DNA of 64,000 bases from Pantoea sp. Ep11b (GCF_040783975.1 NZ_CP160631.1:930001-994000); one strand, 5' to 3'; counted from the stretch's first letter, positions 34,282 through 44,193 are shown. Translations and numbers: made by a program. Notes: generated by a model not told the origin, from the letters alone.

Positions 34282-34368
34282 TGGTGCGAAGAGAGGGACT
34301 TGAACCCTCACGTCCGTTAAGACACTAACACCTGAAGCTAGCGCGTCTACCAATTCCGCCACCTTCGC
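34282..34368 (-). tRNA. leuQ: tRNA-Leu (anticodon CAG), third copy
   Basis: An 87-base class II tRNA with encoded CCA. Acceptor GCGAAGG pairs with the 3' strand, the anticodon loop is TTCAGGT (CAG, codon CUG), and the T-loop reads GGTTCAAGTCC. It is identical to the other two copies. It is last in the leftward tRNA operon; the name follows the E. coli leuVPQ order. Confidence 0.96.
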
Positions 34369-34396
34369 ATCGAGTTGTCTTTTCATATCACCGCAT

Positions 34397-34483
34397 TGGT
34401 GCGAAGAGAGGGACTTGAACCCTCACGTCCGTTAAGACACTAACACCTGAAGCTAGCGCGTCTACCAATTCCGCCACCTTCGC
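34397..34483 (-). tRNA. leuP: tRNA-Leu (anticodon CAG), second copy
   Basis: Identical in sequence to its neighbours, 28 bases upstream of the third copy. An 87-base tRNA with encoded CCA. Transcribed with the flanking copies from one promoter. Confidence 0.96.
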
Positions 34484-34513
34484 GCAGTGCTCGCGATATG
34501 AAACATGTGATTT

Positions 34514-34600
34514 TGGTGCGAAGAGAGGGACTTGAACCCTCACGTCCGTTAAGACACTAACACCTGAAGCTAGCGCGTCTACCAATTCCGCCACCTTCGC
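34514..34600 (-). tRNA. leuV: tRNA-Leu (anticodon CAG), first copy
   Basis: First tRNA of the triple operon. An 87-base tRNA, identical to the other two, decoding the frequent CUG codon. It starts about 40 bases downstream of a strong stable-RNA promoter. Confidence 0.96.
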
Positions 34601-34641
34601 ATACCCGTAACACTCTGAGAATGTTACAACCACGGAGGCGC

Positions 34642-34669
34642 ATTCTAGAGATTTTACTCTTTGCGTCAA
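34642..34669 (-). promoter_or_regulatory. leuVPQ stable-RNA promoter
   Basis: On the minus strand, -35 TTGACG and -10 TAGAAT are separated by 16 bases and followed by a GC-rich discriminator GCGCC. This is the typical composition of stringently controlled stable-RNA promoters. It precedes the first tRNA by about 40 bases. Confidence 0.8.
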
Positions 34670-34752
34670 CAACTATTTCGTCGGGCTGAAACGATCGCTG
34701 CAAAAAGCAACGTTTTCAGCCCGCCAGCACGGTGAGTGGCGATAAAAAGCGC

Positions 34753-35784
34753 TTAGCGTGCCTTCGCACCACGACCATAAACAGCACGATAGACTTTAAA
34801 GCGACCGGTCTGTGCAAGCACTTCGTGGCTGCCGAAGGTTTCATCCAGCACCTGCGGATAGGGCAGGAAGCTATTTGCCACGATACGCAGCTCACCGCCG
34901 GTGTTCAGATGCTTCACCGCGCCCCGGATCAGCGCCTGAGCCGCATCGAGGCTGGTCTGTGTCCCTTCATGGAAAGGCGGGTTGGAGATAATCATATCGA
35001 AACGGCCCGTGACGTCAGAGAAGACGTTGCTGGCGAAGACCTCGCCCTCAATGCCGTTGGCGGCCAGCGTCGCTTTACTCGCTTCGATCGCCGCTGCGTG
35101 CACATCGCACAGCCACAGACGGACCTTAGGCGAAACGGCAGAGAGCGAAGCGGCCATCACGCCCGCGCCACAGCCCATATCCAGCACCTTACCTTTGGTG
35201 TGCGGAGCAAACGTTGAAAGCAGCAGGGCGCTGCCGCTGTCCAGGCCATCACGGCTGAAGACGCCCGGCAGGGTGTGGATGGTCAGATTATCCAGCTGAT
35301 AGTGATCGCCAAAGGCGCTGACATCAAACGCAGGCTGGGTATCGAGGCGGCCATGATAGAGCCCACAGCGGCGGGCGCTGTCGATCTTCTCCAGCTGCAC
35401 CCACGACGCCAGCATACCTTCTGCGCTGCGCACACCGCTGCGGTTTTCACCGACCACGAACACGTCGCAGCCCACCGGCAGCAGGGACAGCAGGTTCTGC
35501 AGCTGGAACTGCACTTCCGGCTTATTTTTCGTCCAGAAGTAGATCAGCGTATCGCAGCCCTGCACATCTTCCGCCTGCGCCACCATGCCGTAACGGGCCT
35601 GCTCGCCCATGCGGCGGCTCAGGTTTTGCCAGTGATGATATTGCTGGGTGTGAACGCGCGACGAGGCGGTTTCCAGCTGAGCGGGCAGGTCATCCTGCAG
35701 ATCGCCAGCAAATAAGACATGGCGGGCGGTAAATTCATCACTGTGGCGCAGAATAACTTCACTGGCCGGGGAAAAAGCAGACAT
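34753..35784 (-). CDS. rsmC: 16S rRNA m2G1207 methyltransferase
   Basis: A 343-residue orthologue of E. coli RsmC, the same length. The N-terminal pseudo-methyltransferase half ([33 protein letters not shown]) is followed by the catalytic half. The latter has AdoMet motif [15 protein letters not shown] and NPPF in [20 protein letters not shown]. The start at 35784 ([16 protein letters not shown]) matches E. coli and has AGGAG 6 bases upstream; the 36 codons before it are not supported. It is divergent from holD, as in E. coli. Confidence 0.97.
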   Translation of the reverse strand: MSAFSPASEVILRHSDEFTARHVLFAGDLQDDLPAQLETASSRVHTQQYHHWQNLSRRMGEQARYGMVAQAEDVQGCDTLIYFWTKNKPEVQFQLQNLLSLLPVGCDVFVVGENRSGVRSAEGMLASWVQLEKIDSARRCGLYHGRLDTQPAFDVSAFGDHYQLDNLTIHTLPGVFSRDGLDSGSALLLSTFAPHTKGKVLDMGCGAGVMAASLSAVSPKVRLWLCDVHAAAIEASKATLAANGIEGEVFASNVFSDVTGRFDMIISNPPFHEGTQTSLDAAQALIRGAVKHLNTGGELRIVANSFLPYPQVLDETFGSHEVLAQTGRFKVYRAVYGRGAKAR

Positions 35785-35890
35785 GTAGGGCTCCTGTAAG
35801 ATCTGAGCGGGGATTATAGTGCTTTGTTGGCGCATGTTCGATGGGTTTGCTAGCATAGCGTCGCAATCAGGCAGCAGAACAGGTAACACC

Positions 35891-36301
35891 ATGACGTCCA
35901 GGCGCGACTGGCTTTTACAGCAAATGGGAATTACGCAGTATCAACTGCGCCGCCCGCGCGTGCTTCAGGGCGAAATTGCCGTCACGCTGGCCCCGGACAC
36001 GCAGTTAATCATTGTCGCTGAAGTGCCCCCCGGTCTGGATGAGCCGCTGATGCGCGACGTGCTGCATGCCCTCCATCTGCAACCTGCACAGGTCATGACC
36101 GTTACGCCGGATCAGCTGCAGATGCTGCCGGAAACGCTGAACTGCGCAGGCTGGCTGCTGGGTGTTGAAAGCGAACAGACCTTCAATGGCGTGGCACTAA
36201 GCAGCGCCTCTTTTAATGAACTGATCAGCAGCGGCGTCGCCAGACGCGCGCTCTGGCAACAGATGTGTAACCATGACAGCCATCTCTTTCCTCACCCCTG
36301 A
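35891..36301 (+). CDS. holD: DNA polymerase III psi subunit
   Basis: A 136-residue orthologue of HolD, which links the clamp loader to chi and SSB. The N-terminus [30 protein letters not shown] matches E. coli, fixing the start at 35891 despite a longer open frame. The C-terminus [20 protein letters not shown] is also conserved. It overlaps rimI by 29 bases, so the two are translationally coupled as in E. coli. Confidence 0.95.
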   Translation: MTSRRDWLLQQMGITQYQLRRPRVLQGEIAVTLAPDTQLIIVAEVPPGLDEPLMRDVLHALHLQPAQVMTVTPDQLQMLPETLNCAGWLLGVESEQTFNGVALSSASFNELISSGVARRALWQQMCNHDSHLFPHP

Positions 36302-36713
36302 CGATCTGGCGGAAGCCTTTGCGATTGAGTGCCGCAGCCACGCGTTTCCCTGGCGTGAGCAGACTTTTGCCAGCAATCAGGGTGATCGCTTCCTCAATCT
36401 GCGACTCGACGTCGGGGACAAAATGGCCGCCTTTGCCATTACCCAGGTCGTCCTCGACGAAGCCTCCCTGTTCAATATTGCGGTCGATCCCGCTTTTCAG
36501 CGTCGGGGATTAGGCCGTCAGCTGTTGCAGCATTTGATCGAGGCGTTGATCAAACGCGATGTGCTGACGCTGTGGCTGGAAGTGCGGGCCTCAAACCTGC
36601 CCGCTATCGCGCTCTATGAGCAGCTTGGCTTCAATCAGGTCAGTCGTCGCCCTGACTACTATCCCACTGCCAGCGGCCGTGAAGATGCCATTCTTATGGC
36701 GCTGACGCTGTAG
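36273..36713 (+). CDS. rimI: Ribosomal protein S18-alanine N-acetyltransferase
   Basis: A 146-residue GNAT enzyme acetylating the N-terminal Ala of ribosomal protein S18. Signatures: HAFPWREQTFASNQGDRF, acetyl-CoA-binding VDPAFQRRGLGRQLLQHLIE, and LWLEVRASNLPAIALYEQLG with the catalytic YEQLGF. The start lies inside holD, 29 bases before its stop. It is followed after 18 bases by yjjG. Confidence 0.96.
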   Translation: MTAISFLTPDDLAEAFAIECRSHAFPWREQTFASNQGDRFLNLRLDVGDKMAAFAITQVVLDEASLFNIAVDPAFQRRGLGRQLLQHLIEALIKRDVLTLWLEVRASNLPAIALYEQLGFNQVSRRPDYYPTASGREDAILMALTL

Positions 36714-36731
36714 CCGCATAAAGGAGCTTTC

Positions 36732-37412
36732 ATGTCAGAACACTGGGATTGCATCCTGTTTGATGCAGACGATACCCTTTTTCATTTCGACGCTTTCGCC
36801 GGGCTGCAGCGCCTGTTCGCGGGTTACGATGTGCAGTTTACCGACCAGGATTACAGCGATTATCAGGCGATAAACAAACCGCTCTGGGTCGATTACCAGA
36901 ACGGCACGATTTCGGCGCTACAGCTGCAGACGCAGCGGTTTAACCACTGGAGCGAAAAGCTCAGCGTTGCCCCCGAGATCCTCAACAGCGGTTTTCTCAG
37001 CGCCATGGGCGAGATCTGCACGCCGCTGCCGGGCGCGGTCAGCCTGATGAATCGGCTGCACGGGCGGGTGAAAATGGGCATCATCACCAATGGCTTTACC
37101 GCGCTGCAGCAGATCCGCCTGGAGCGCACCGGCTTCCGCGACTACTTCTCGGCGCTGGTGATCTCTGAGCAGGTCGGGGTGCCCAAACCGGCGGCAGCAA
37201 TTTTTGATTATGCGCTGGAACAGCTGGGCAATCCGGATCGTCAGCGGGTGCTGATGGTGGGCGATACCCCGGAATCGGACATTCTGGGCGGCATGAACGC
37301 GGGCCTGAAAACCTGCTGGCTCGATCATGGCACCCGACCGCTGCCGGACCATATCAAACCGACCTGGCAGGTCAAATCGCTGGCCGAACTGGAAGCGCTG
37401 CTGGTCGGCTGA
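36732..37412 (+). CDS. yjjG: Pyrimidine 5'-nucleotidase, HAD superfamily
   Basis: A 226-residue house-cleaning nucleotidase acting on dUMP, dTMP and non-canonical pyrimidine nucleotides. HAD motif I is [11 protein letters not shown], motif II ITNG in [12 protein letters not shown], motif III Lys in [15 protein letters not shown], motif [20 protein letters not shown] lies 8 bases before ATG. Last gene of the holD-rimI-yjjG unit, closed by a bidirectional terminator. Confidence 0.96.
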   Translation: MSEHWDCILFDADDTLFHFDAFAGLQRLFAGYDVQFTDQDYSDYQAINKPLWVDYQNGTISALQLQTQRFNHWSEKLSVAPEILNSGFLSAMGEICTPLPGAVSLMNRLHGRVKMGIITNGFTALQQIRLERTGFRDYFSALVISEQVGVPKPAAAIFDYALEQLGNPDRQRVLMVGDTPESDILGGMNAGLKTCWLDHGTRPLPDHIKPTWQVKSLAELEALLVG

Positions 37413-37445
37413 CTGACGCCGCACACCGCGATCGCCTGCCGATCA

Positions 37446-37472
37446 AAAAAGGCCCGCAGCGCGGGCCTTTTT
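37446..37472. terminator. Bidirectional terminator between yjjG and smp
   Basis: 12-bp stem AAAAAGGCCCGC / GCGGGCCTTTTT with AGC loop. The A/T flanks give a U tract on either strand, serving both convergent genes. Confidence 0.93.
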
Positions 37473-37499
37473 GTTTAATGCATTCGCGGCGCCAGCGCG

Positions 37500-38150
37500 C
37501 TACGCTTTCTTCTCTTCATCGTCATCACGATCCTCTTGCACCGGCGTACTGGCGGTCAGCAGAAACGGCGACTGCTGCCAGCGGGTGCGGCGATGACGCA
37601 GCAGGGTGCGGGAGAGGATAATGCCGATGGCCAGCGCCAGCAGCATCATCAGGCGCAGAATATTGGTGGTGTTATCGACCTGATGCGAATCGGTGACCAG
37701 CACATGGGTGTCGAGCGTTACGCGCAGAAAGCCCAGCGGACCATCGTTCCCGGCCAGCGGCTGCACAATCTGATGGTTGAAATAGCTGCCCGCACGCTGC
37801 CCGTCGAGCGCCAGCCGGTCGCGGACATTGATATTCTCACCGCTGTGGGCCACCAGGCTGCCGTCGCCGTCGTAGACCGACGCATCCAGAATACGGCTGT
37901 TCGCCGTCATCTGGTTCAGGATCGCTTCGATCTGATTACGGTTATTCTCGCTGTTATCCATCAACGGCTTAAGGCTGAACGCCACCTGACTGGTGAGGGT
38001 ATGCGCCAGCTCCTCGACCTGTTCAGACCGCGCCATCTGATGACCCAGACTGAACCAGGATGCGCCCTGCATCAGGACGACCAGCAGCGCCATCGAGATG
38101 AGCACGATCACGGTTCGATGCAAGCGAAATTTCAGTGCGGTTTTAGCCAT
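37500..38150 (-). CDS. smp: Smp/YtjB (AhpA-like) membrane protein
   Basis: A 216-residue orthologue of E. coli Smp (YtjB). One N-terminal membrane segment (about 13-33) and one at about 165-183 flank a periplasmic domain with RILDASVYDGDGSLVAHSGE and RDRLALDGQRAGSYFNHQIV. The C-terminus RTRWQQSPFLLTASTPV is conserved, then a highly acidic tail. The biochemical role is unknown. It is divergent from serB, the standard arrangement. Confidence 0.94.
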   Translation of the reverse strand: MAKTALKFRLHRTVIVLISMALLVVLMQGASWFSLGHQMARSEQVEELAHTLTSQVAFSLKPLMDNSENNRNQIEAILNQMTANSRILDASVYDGDGSLVAHSGENINVRDRLALDGQRAGSYFNHQIVQPLAGNDGPLGFLRVTLDTHVLVTDSHQVDNTTNILRLMMLLALAIGIILSRTLLRHRRTRWQQSPFLLTASTPVQEDRDDDEEKKA

Positions 38151-38257
38151 TAATCATCCGGGTCATATCACAACAGAAAGCCTGGAGATTATGTTGCCAG
38201 AAGCGGCGCAGACAAGGTAGCCTCTTGCGTGGTTTTGTTGTCCCTACAGGAGCTGTG

Positions 38258-39235
38258 ATGCCAAATCGTTTAACCTGGTGCGATCTTCCCGCCGATGTCT
38301 CTCTCTGGCCGGGTTTGCCCCTTTCTCTTAGCGGTGATGAAGTGATGCCGCTGGATTATCGCGCTGGCCGCACCGGCTGGCTGCTGTATGGCCGCGGGCT
38401 GGATAAACAGCGCCTGACCGATTATCAGCATCAGCTGGGTGCCGCGATGGTGATCGTCAGCGCCTGGAACGTCGATGAGTATCAGGTGATTCGCCTGGCA
38501 GGATCGCTGACGCCCTTTGCCAGCAAGCTGGCGCACGACGCCGGGCTGGACGTGGCGCCGCTGGGTAAAATTCCGTGGCTGAAAGCGCCAGGGCTGCTGG
38601 TAATGGATATGGACTCTACCGCGATTCAGATCGAATGCATCGACGAGATCGCAAAACTGGCGGGCTGCGGCGAGCAGGTGGCGGACGTGACGGAGCGCGC
38701 GATGCGTGGTGAACTCGACTTCGCCGCCAGCCTGCGCGAGCGCGTGGCGGCCCTGCAGGGTGCAGACGCCAATATCCTGAAGCAGGTGCGTGATGCCCTG
38801 CCGCTGATGCCAGGCCTGACGACGCTGACGCAGAAACTGCAGGCGCTGGGCTGGCAGGTCGCTATCGCGTCCGGCGGCTTTACCTACTATGCCGAATACC
38901 TGCGCGACAGGCTGCACCTGTCAGCGGTGGCGGCCAATGAGCTTGAAATTCGCGACGGCAAGCTGACCGGCAAGGTGCTGGGCCCGATTGTCGACGCACA
39001 ATACAAAGCCGATACCCTGAAAAAGCTGGCGCAGCGTTTTAACATCGCGCCGGAGCAGACGGTGGCGATCGGCGATGGTGCCAATGACCTGCTGATGATC
39101 AAAGCCGCAGCACTGGGCATTGCGTTCCATGCTAAACCTAAGGTGAATGAGCAGACTGCAGTCACCATTCGCCATGCCGATCTTATGGGGGTGTTCTGCA
39201 TCCTGACCGGCAGCCTGATCCACGAAGAGCGTTAA
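38258..39235 (+). CDS. serB: Phosphoserine phosphatase
   Basis: A 325-residue enzyme for the last step of serine biosynthesis. The N-terminal half is ACT-like (WCDLPADVSLWPGLPLSLSG). The HAD domain carries LLVMDMDSTAIQIECIDEIA (nucleophile Asp), SGGFTYYAEYLRD and IGDGANDLLMIKAA. The start is set at ATG 38258 (AGGAG 5 bases upstream, same N-terminus as E. coli); an earlier frame extension of 11 codons is not supported. It precedes radA by 13 bases. Confidence 0.97.
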   Translation: MPNRLTWCDLPADVSLWPGLPLSLSGDEVMPLDYRAGRTGWLLYGRGLDKQRLTDYQHQLGAAMVIVSAWNVDEYQVIRLAGSLTPFASKLAHDAGLDVAPLGKIPWLKAPGLLVMDMDSTAIQIECIDEIAKLAGCGEQVADVTERAMRGELDFAASLRERVAALQGADANILKQVRDALPLMPGLTTLTQKLQALGWQVAIASGGFTYYAEYLRDRLHLSAVAANELEIRDGKLTGKVLGPIVDAQYKADTLKKLAQRFNIAPEQTVAIGDGANDLLMIKAAALGIAFHAKPKVNEQTAVTIRHADLMGVFCILTGSLIHEER

Positions 39236-39248
39236 CTGAGGTATTGAT

Positions 39249-40631
39249 TTGGCCAAAGCGGCAAAACGCGCATTTGTCTGTAACGAATGTGGCGCAGATT
39301 ACCCACGCTGGCAGGGGCAATGCAGCGCCTGTCACGCCTGGAACACCATCACCGAGGTGCGCATCGCCGCCTCGCCTGCGGCTGCGCGTAACGAGCGCCT
39401 GAGCGGTTACGCCGGCAGTGCCGGCACCAGCCGGGTGCAGAAACTCTCTGAAATCAGTCTGGAGGCGCTGCCGCGTTTCTCCTCCACCTTCAAAGAGTTT
39501 GACCGGGTGCTGGGCGGCGGCGTCGTGCCGGGCAGCGCGATCCTGATCGGCGGCAACCCCGGCGCCGGGAAATCGACGCTGCTGCTGCAGGTGATGTGCC
39601 GGCTGTCAGAGGGGATGAAAACCCTCTACGTGACCGGTGAAGAGTCGCTGCAACAGGTCGCGATGCGCGCCCATCGTCTGGGATTGCCCACCGAAAATGT
39701 GAATATGCTGTCGGAAACCAGCATTGAGCAGATCTGCCTGATCGCCGAGCAGGAGCAGCCGCAACTGATGGTGATCGACTCGATCCAGGTGATGCACATG
39801 GCGGAGATCCAGTCGTCACCCGGCAGCGTCGCCCAGGTGCGCGAAACCGCCGCCTATCTGACGCGCTTTGCCAAAACGCGCGGCGTCGCGATCATTATGG
39901 TCGGCCACGTTACCAAAGATGGTTCGCTGGCGGGGCCGAAAGTGCTGGAGCACTGCATCGACTGTTCGGTGCTGCTGGATGGCGATGCTGACTCCCGCTT
40001 CCGCACGCTGCGCAGCCATAAAAACCGCTTCGGCGCGGTCAACGAACTGGGCGTGTTTGCCATGACCGAACAGGGCATGCGTGAAGTCAGTAACCCGTCA
40101 GCGATCTTTCTGTCGCGCGGCGAAGAGGTGACGTCCGGCAGCTCCGTGATGGTGCTGTGGGAGGGAACGCGGCCGCTGCTGGTGGAGATTCAGGCGCTGG
40201 TCGATCACTCAATGATGGGCAATCCGCGCCGTGTGGCGGTGGGGCTGGAGCAGAACCGTCTGGCGATTCTGCTGGCGGTGCTGCATCGTCACGGTGGACT
40301 GCAGATGGCGGACCAGGATGTGTTCGTCAACGTCGTCGGCGGCGTGAAGGTCACCGAAACCGGTGCGGACCTGGCGCTGATGCTGTCGATGGTATCGAGT
40401 CTGCGTGACCGTCCGCTGCCGCAGGATCTGGTGATTTTCGGCGAAGTCGGCCTGGCCGGTGAAATCCGTCCGGTGCCCAGCGGCCAGGAACGCATCTCCG
40501 AAGCGGCGAAGCACGGCTTCAGACGCGCGATTGTGCCCGCCGGCAACGCACCGAAAAAACCGATTGCCGGGATGCAGGTGTTCAGCGTGAAGAAGCTGGC
40601 CGATGCGCTGGCCATTCTGGACGAACTGTAA
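39249..40631 (+). CDS. radA: DNA recombination/repair protein RadA
   Basis: A 460-residue orthologue, the same length as E. coli RadA, a DnaB-like branch-migration helicase. N-terminal C4 zinc finger CNECGADYPRWQGQCSAC; Walker A GGNPGAGKST; Walker B LMVIDSIQ; the RadA-specific HKNRFG motif; C-terminal Lon-like domain. The start is TTG (39249), giving LAKAAKRAFVCNE in line with E. coli MAKAPKRAFVCNE; no ATG is available. Co-directional with serB and nadR. Confidence 0.96.
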   Translation: MAKAAKRAFVCNECGADYPRWQGQCSACHAWNTITEVRIAASPAAARNERLSGYAGSAGTSRVQKLSEISLEALPRFSSTFKEFDRVLGGGVVPGSAILIGGNPGAGKSTLLLQVMCRLSEGMKTLYVTGEESLQQVAMRAHRLGLPTENVNMLSETSIEQICLIAEQEQPQLMVIDSIQVMHMAEIQSSPGSVAQVRETAAYLTRFAKTRGVAIIMVGHVTKDGSLAGPKVLEHCIDCSVLLDGDADSRFRTLRSHKNRFGAVNELGVFAMTEQGMREVSNPSAIFLSRGEEVTSGSSVMVLWEGTRPLLVEIQALVDHSMMGNPRRVAVGLEQNRLAILLAVLHRHGGLQMADQDVFVNVVGGVKVTETGADLALMLSMVSSLRDRPLPQDLVIFGEVGLAGEIRPVPSGQERISEAAKHGFRRAIVPAGNAPKKPIAGMQVFSVKKLADALAILDEL

Positions 40632-40706
40632 CGCGCCTGCGGCCTGTCAGCCGGAGTGCAGGGCAGGCCGGACGCACCTTAACCGCATTGATGCAGGAGG
40701 CACGAC

Positions 40707-41948
40707 ATGTCGTCGTTTGAATATCTGAAAACGGCCATCCGCCAGCAGGGTCACACGCTGCAACAGGTCGCTGATGCCAGCGGCATGACGAAAGGCTATC
40801 TGAGCCAGTTGCTCAATGCCAAAATTAAAAGCCCCAGCGCGCAGAAGCTGGAGGCGCTGCACCGCTTTCTGGGCCTGGAGTTTCCGCGCCGGGACAAACG
40901 GATAGGGGTGATATTCGGTAAGTTCTATCCCCTGCATACCGGCCATATCTATTTGATCCAGCGCGCCTGCAGCCAGGTGGATGAGCTGCATATCATCATG
41001 GGCTACGACGAGCCGCGCGACCGGGAGCTGTTTGAGAACAGCGCGATGTCTCAGCAGCCGACGGTCAGCGATCGTCTGCGCTGGCTGCTGCAGACCTTTA
41101 AGTATCAGAAAAATATCCGCATTCACGCCTTCAATGAAGAGGGGATCGAGCCTTATCCGCACGGCTGGGATGTCTGGAGCAGAGGCGTTAGTGCTTTCCT
41201 CAGCGAACAGGGAATTACGGCGGACTGTATCTACACCAGCGAAGCGCCCGATGCCGAGATGTATCAGCAGCATCTGGGGATTCAGACCGTGCTGGTCGAT
41301 CCCAGCCGATCCTTTATGAGCATCAGCGGTGCGCAGATCCGTCAGGATCCGTTCCGCTTCTGGGACTACATTCCCACCGAAGTGAAACCGTTCTTTGTCC
41401 GCACCGTGGCGATCCTCGGCGGAGAATCCAGCGGCAAATCGACGCTGGTCAATAAACTCGCCAACATCTTCAACACCACCAGCGCCTGGGAGTATGGCCG
41501 GGACTACGTCTTCTCCCATCTGGGCGGCGATGAGATGGCGCTGCAATATTCCGATTACGACAAAATCGCGCTGGGGCAGGCGCAGTACATCGATTTCGCC
41601 GTTAAATATGCCAACAAGGTGGCATTCATCGACACCGATTTCGTGACCACGCAGGCGTTCTGTCTGAAGTATGAGGGGCGTGAACATCCCTTTGTGCAGG
41701 CGCTGATCGACGAATATCGCTTTGATCTGGTGATCCTGCTGGAAAATAACGTGCCCTGGGTGGCCGATGGATTGCGCAGTCTGGGCAGTTCGGTGGATCG
41801 TCGGGAGTTTCAGTCGATGCTGGTGACGATGCTGCGGGAAAATAACATCGATTTTCTGCACGTTCAGGAAGATGATTATGACACCCGCTTCCTGCGCTGC
41901 ATTGAGCTGGTGAAGGCGATGCTGGGCGAGAAAAACGCCCAGCCATAA
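40707..41948 (+). CDS. nadR: NadR: NAD repressor / NMN adenylyltransferase / ribosylnicotinamide kinase
   Basis: A 413-residue trifunctional protein. Residues 5-60 HTH (HTLQQVADASGMTKGYLSQL), residues about 63-225 nucleotidyltransferase with GKFYPLHTGH and SISGAQIR, residues about 230-405 kinase with Walker A GGESSGKST. The HTH is intact, so it can repress NAD biosynthesis genes as in E. coli. CAGGAGG precedes ATG by 6 bases. Third gene after serB-radA, as in E. coli. Confidence 0.96.
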   Translation: MSSFEYLKTAIRQQGHTLQQVADASGMTKGYLSQLLNAKIKSPSAQKLEALHRFLGLEFPRRDKRIGVIFGKFYPLHTGHIYLIQRACSQVDELHIIMGYDEPRDRELFENSAMSQQPTVSDRLRWLLQTFKYQKNIRIHAFNEEGIEPYPHGWDVWSRGVSAFLSEQGITADCIYTSEAPDAEMYQQHLGIQTVLVDPSRSFMSISGAQIRQDPFRFWDYIPTEVKPFFVRTVAILGGESSGKSTLVNKLANIFNTTSAWEYGRDYVFSHLGGDEMALQYSDYDKIALGQAQYIDFAVKYANKVAFIDTDFVTTQAFCLKYEGREHPFVQALIDEYRFDLVILLENNVPWVADGLRSLGSSVDRREFQSMLVTMLRENNIDFLHVQEDDYDTRFLRCIELVKAMLGEKNAQP

Positions 41949-41993
41949 CGCCTGTGGCGATCCGGTCTGCCGTCCGGCAGCCGGATCGACGCA

Positions 41994-42995
41994 TCAGTAG
42001 ACCATCACCACTTTACCGCGCATGTGGCCTTCCAGCACCCGCTGATGGGCGGCTTTCAGCGTCTCCACGCTCAGGCCGTGCAGCGTCTCGCTCAGCGTCG
42101 TCTGCAGTTTCCCCTCATCCAGCAGCGCCGACACCGCATCCAGAATCTCACCCTGGCGCGCCATGTCCGGCGTATTGAACATGCTGCGGGTATACATCAG
42201 CTCGAAGTGCAGCGCGGCGCTCTTCAGTTTCAGCTGATCCATCGACAGCGGATGCTCGTTTTCGACAATGGTGCAGATGTGGCCCTGCGGGGCGATCAGT
42301 CTGGCCATAGTGTCCCAGTGACCGTCGGTGTCATTCAGGCAGAAGATGTAATCAACCTGCTTAATCCCCTGTTTCTCCAGCTCGCCGACCATATCTTTGT
42401 AGTTGATCACCCGATCGGCACCGCGATCGCGACACCACTGCGCGGAATCTTCCCGTGAGGCGGTGGCGATGATCTGCACCTTGCTGCGCAGCTTCGCCAG
42501 CGGGATCGCCAGCGATCCCACCCCGCCCGCGCCGCCGACGATCAGCAGCGTCTGATCGGCCGTAGCGTTCTCCAGGTTCAGTCGCTCAAACAGCCCTTCC
42601 CAGGCGGTCAGGGCGGTCAGCGGGATCGCCGCCGACTGCGCCCAGTCCAGGCTCTCCGGCTTGTGGCCGGTAATACGTGAATCCACCAGCTGCTCGGTGC
42701 TGTTACTGCCGGGCCGGGTCAGATCGCCTGCGTAAAAAACTTCGTCGCCGGGTTTAAAGTTGCTGACTTTGCTGCCGACTTCCAGCACCACGCCGCTGGC
42801 GTCCCAGCCGAGAATGCGCGGCTGCTCAAGGCCATTCTTCATCGCCCCTTTGTGGACTTTGGTGTCGACCGGGTTGACCGACGCCGCTTTCACTTCGACA
42901 CGCAGGTCATACTCACCGGGCGTCAGGGATTCAGGGAAAATCTCAGTGAAGGTTGCAGGATTTTCCGGATTAACTGCGATAGCGCGAATAGACAT
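41994..42995 (-). CDS. Zinc-type alcohol dehydrogenase-like protein (MDR family)
   Basis: A 333-residue medium-chain oxidoreductase of the quinone-reductase-like group often annotated zinc-type alcohol dehydrogenase. GroES-like N-half (VKAASVNPVDTKVHKGAM, GWDASGVVLEVGS), NADPH-binding motif VGGAGGVGSLAIPLA, then TASREDSAQWCRDRGADRVI. The zinc-ligand cysteines of true alcohol dehydrogenases are not evident, so it is probably an NADPH-dependent enone or quinone reductase. The start at 42995 has AGGA 7 bases upstream. It is divergent from the LysR gene at 43185. Confidence 0.87.
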   Translation of the reverse strand: MSIRAIAVNPENPATFTEIFPESLTPGEYDLRVEVKAASVNPVDTKVHKGAMKNGLEQPRILGWDASGVVLEVGSKVSNFKPGDEVFYAGDLTRPGSNSTEQLVDSRITGHKPESLDWAQSAAIPLTALTAWEGLFERLNLENATADQTLLIVGGAGGVGSLAIPLAKLRSKVQIIATASREDSAQWCRDRGADRVINYKDMVGELEKQGIKQVDYIFCLNDTDGHWDTMARLIAPQGHICTIVENEHPLSMDQLKLKSAALHFELMYTRSMFNTPDMARQGEILDAVSALLDEGKLQTTLSETLHGLSVETLKAAHQRVLEGHMRGKVVMVY

Positions 42996-43184
42996 AGCAT
43001 TTTCCTGTTTAATCAGGCTCTCAGCCTGGAGCGTATCTCTGCCATTCCGGCCGTGATGCGTGGGCTGTGCCACGCTTTACGGAGCGGGATGGCGAATCAT
43101 TCAGAACCGGCTTTAAGTGTAGAACCTGAATTTAGCGGTGATAAGATGGACAATCTTTCATAGAGTGTTCGTCTGAGGTGAACA

Positions 43185-44081
43185 ATGGCGTTTCGGCAGT
43201 GGCAGGATATGGCGCTTTTCGCGCTGGTGGCGGAGTGCGGCAGCTTTACCGGTGCGGCAGAACGGGCCGGTCTGCCGAAATCGAGCGTCAGCCAGCGCAT
43301 CAGCCAGCTGGAGCAGCGGCTGGGGATCCGGCTGCTGAACCGTACCACCCGCCAGCTCAATCTGACCTTTGCCGGTGAACGCTATCTGCTGCACTGCCAG
43401 GAGATGATGCAGGCCAGTGAACGCGCCGATCAGGCAATTGCCAGCCTGCGTGATAACCCCAGCGGACGCCTGCGCATCACCAGCCCGGCGGGGATCGGCG
43501 CTACGCTGCTGGCGCGCTGCAACGCGGCATTTTTACGCCTTTACCCTGATGTGACGCTGGATGTGTCGATATCGGATGAGATGCGCGACCTGGTGCAGGA
43601 GGGGTTTGATGTGGCGCTCCGCACCGGTCAGCCGCAGGAGTCATCGCTGATTGGCCGCCGGATAGGCAACTGCCCGCGACGGCTGGTCGCCTCTCAGCAC
43701 TATCTCGACCAGCATCCGCCGCTGGTCCACCCCCAGCAGCTGTCGGCCCATCGCTGCATTGCGCACCGCGCCTGGAATGAATGGGTGCTGCAGCGCGACG
43801 AAGACTTCTACCGCTGGCTGCTGCCGCCAGGCCACCTCACGGACAATCTGCTCTACGCGCGCGAATCGGCGCTGGGCGATGCGGGCATCACGCTGCTGCC
43901 GCAATTTCTGATCGACGGGCCGATGGCCGATCCCCGGCTGGTGCCGGTGTTGCCGGAATGGGAGGTCGAAGGCAATGAGCTGTGGCTGGTCTATCCGGGC
44001 CGCAAACTGCAGTCACCCGCGCTGGCACGCTTTATTGAGTTTGCGCTGCAGTCACCGGTATTCAGGGCGTTTTATCGCTGA
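43185..44081 (+). CDS. LysR-family transcriptional regulator
   Basis: A 298-residue LTTR: HTH ALVAECGSFTGAAERAGLPK, SSVSQRISQLEQRLGIRLL, then the effector domain (ISDEMRDLVQEGFDVALRTG). Such regulators next to MDR or quinone-reductase genes usually activate the divergent gene in response to electrophiles or phenolics. The 189-base shared intergenic region separates it from the dehydrogenase. GAGG is 6-7 bases before ATG. Confidence 0.88.
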   Translation: MAFRQWQDMALFALVAECGSFTGAAERAGLPKSSVSQRISQLEQRLGIRLLNRTTRQLNLTFAGERYLLHCQEMMQASERADQAIASLRDNPSGRLRITSPAGIGATLLARCNAAFLRLYPDVTLDVSISDEMRDLVQEGFDVALRTGQPQESSLIGRRIGNCPRRLVASQHYLDQHPPLVHPQQLSAHRCIAHRAWNEWVLQRDEDFYRWLLPPGHLTDNLLYARESALGDAGITLLPQFLIDGPMADPRLVPVLPEWEVEGNELWLVYPGRKLQSPALARFIEFALQSPVFRAFYR

Positions 44082-44193
44082 GCATGAAATAAAGATTCCT
44101 GGCGTTTCCTCTAACTTTGATACCGGCAGCAGAAAATGATATTGCATTAATTATGATGGTCTTTCCTGTTCTTCTCAAAGGATGAGAAATGTT

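Noticed and set aside
40647..41861. 404-codon open frame antisense to nadR
   Set aside because: Shadow frame over an unmistakable nadR; no domain or Shine-Dalgarno.
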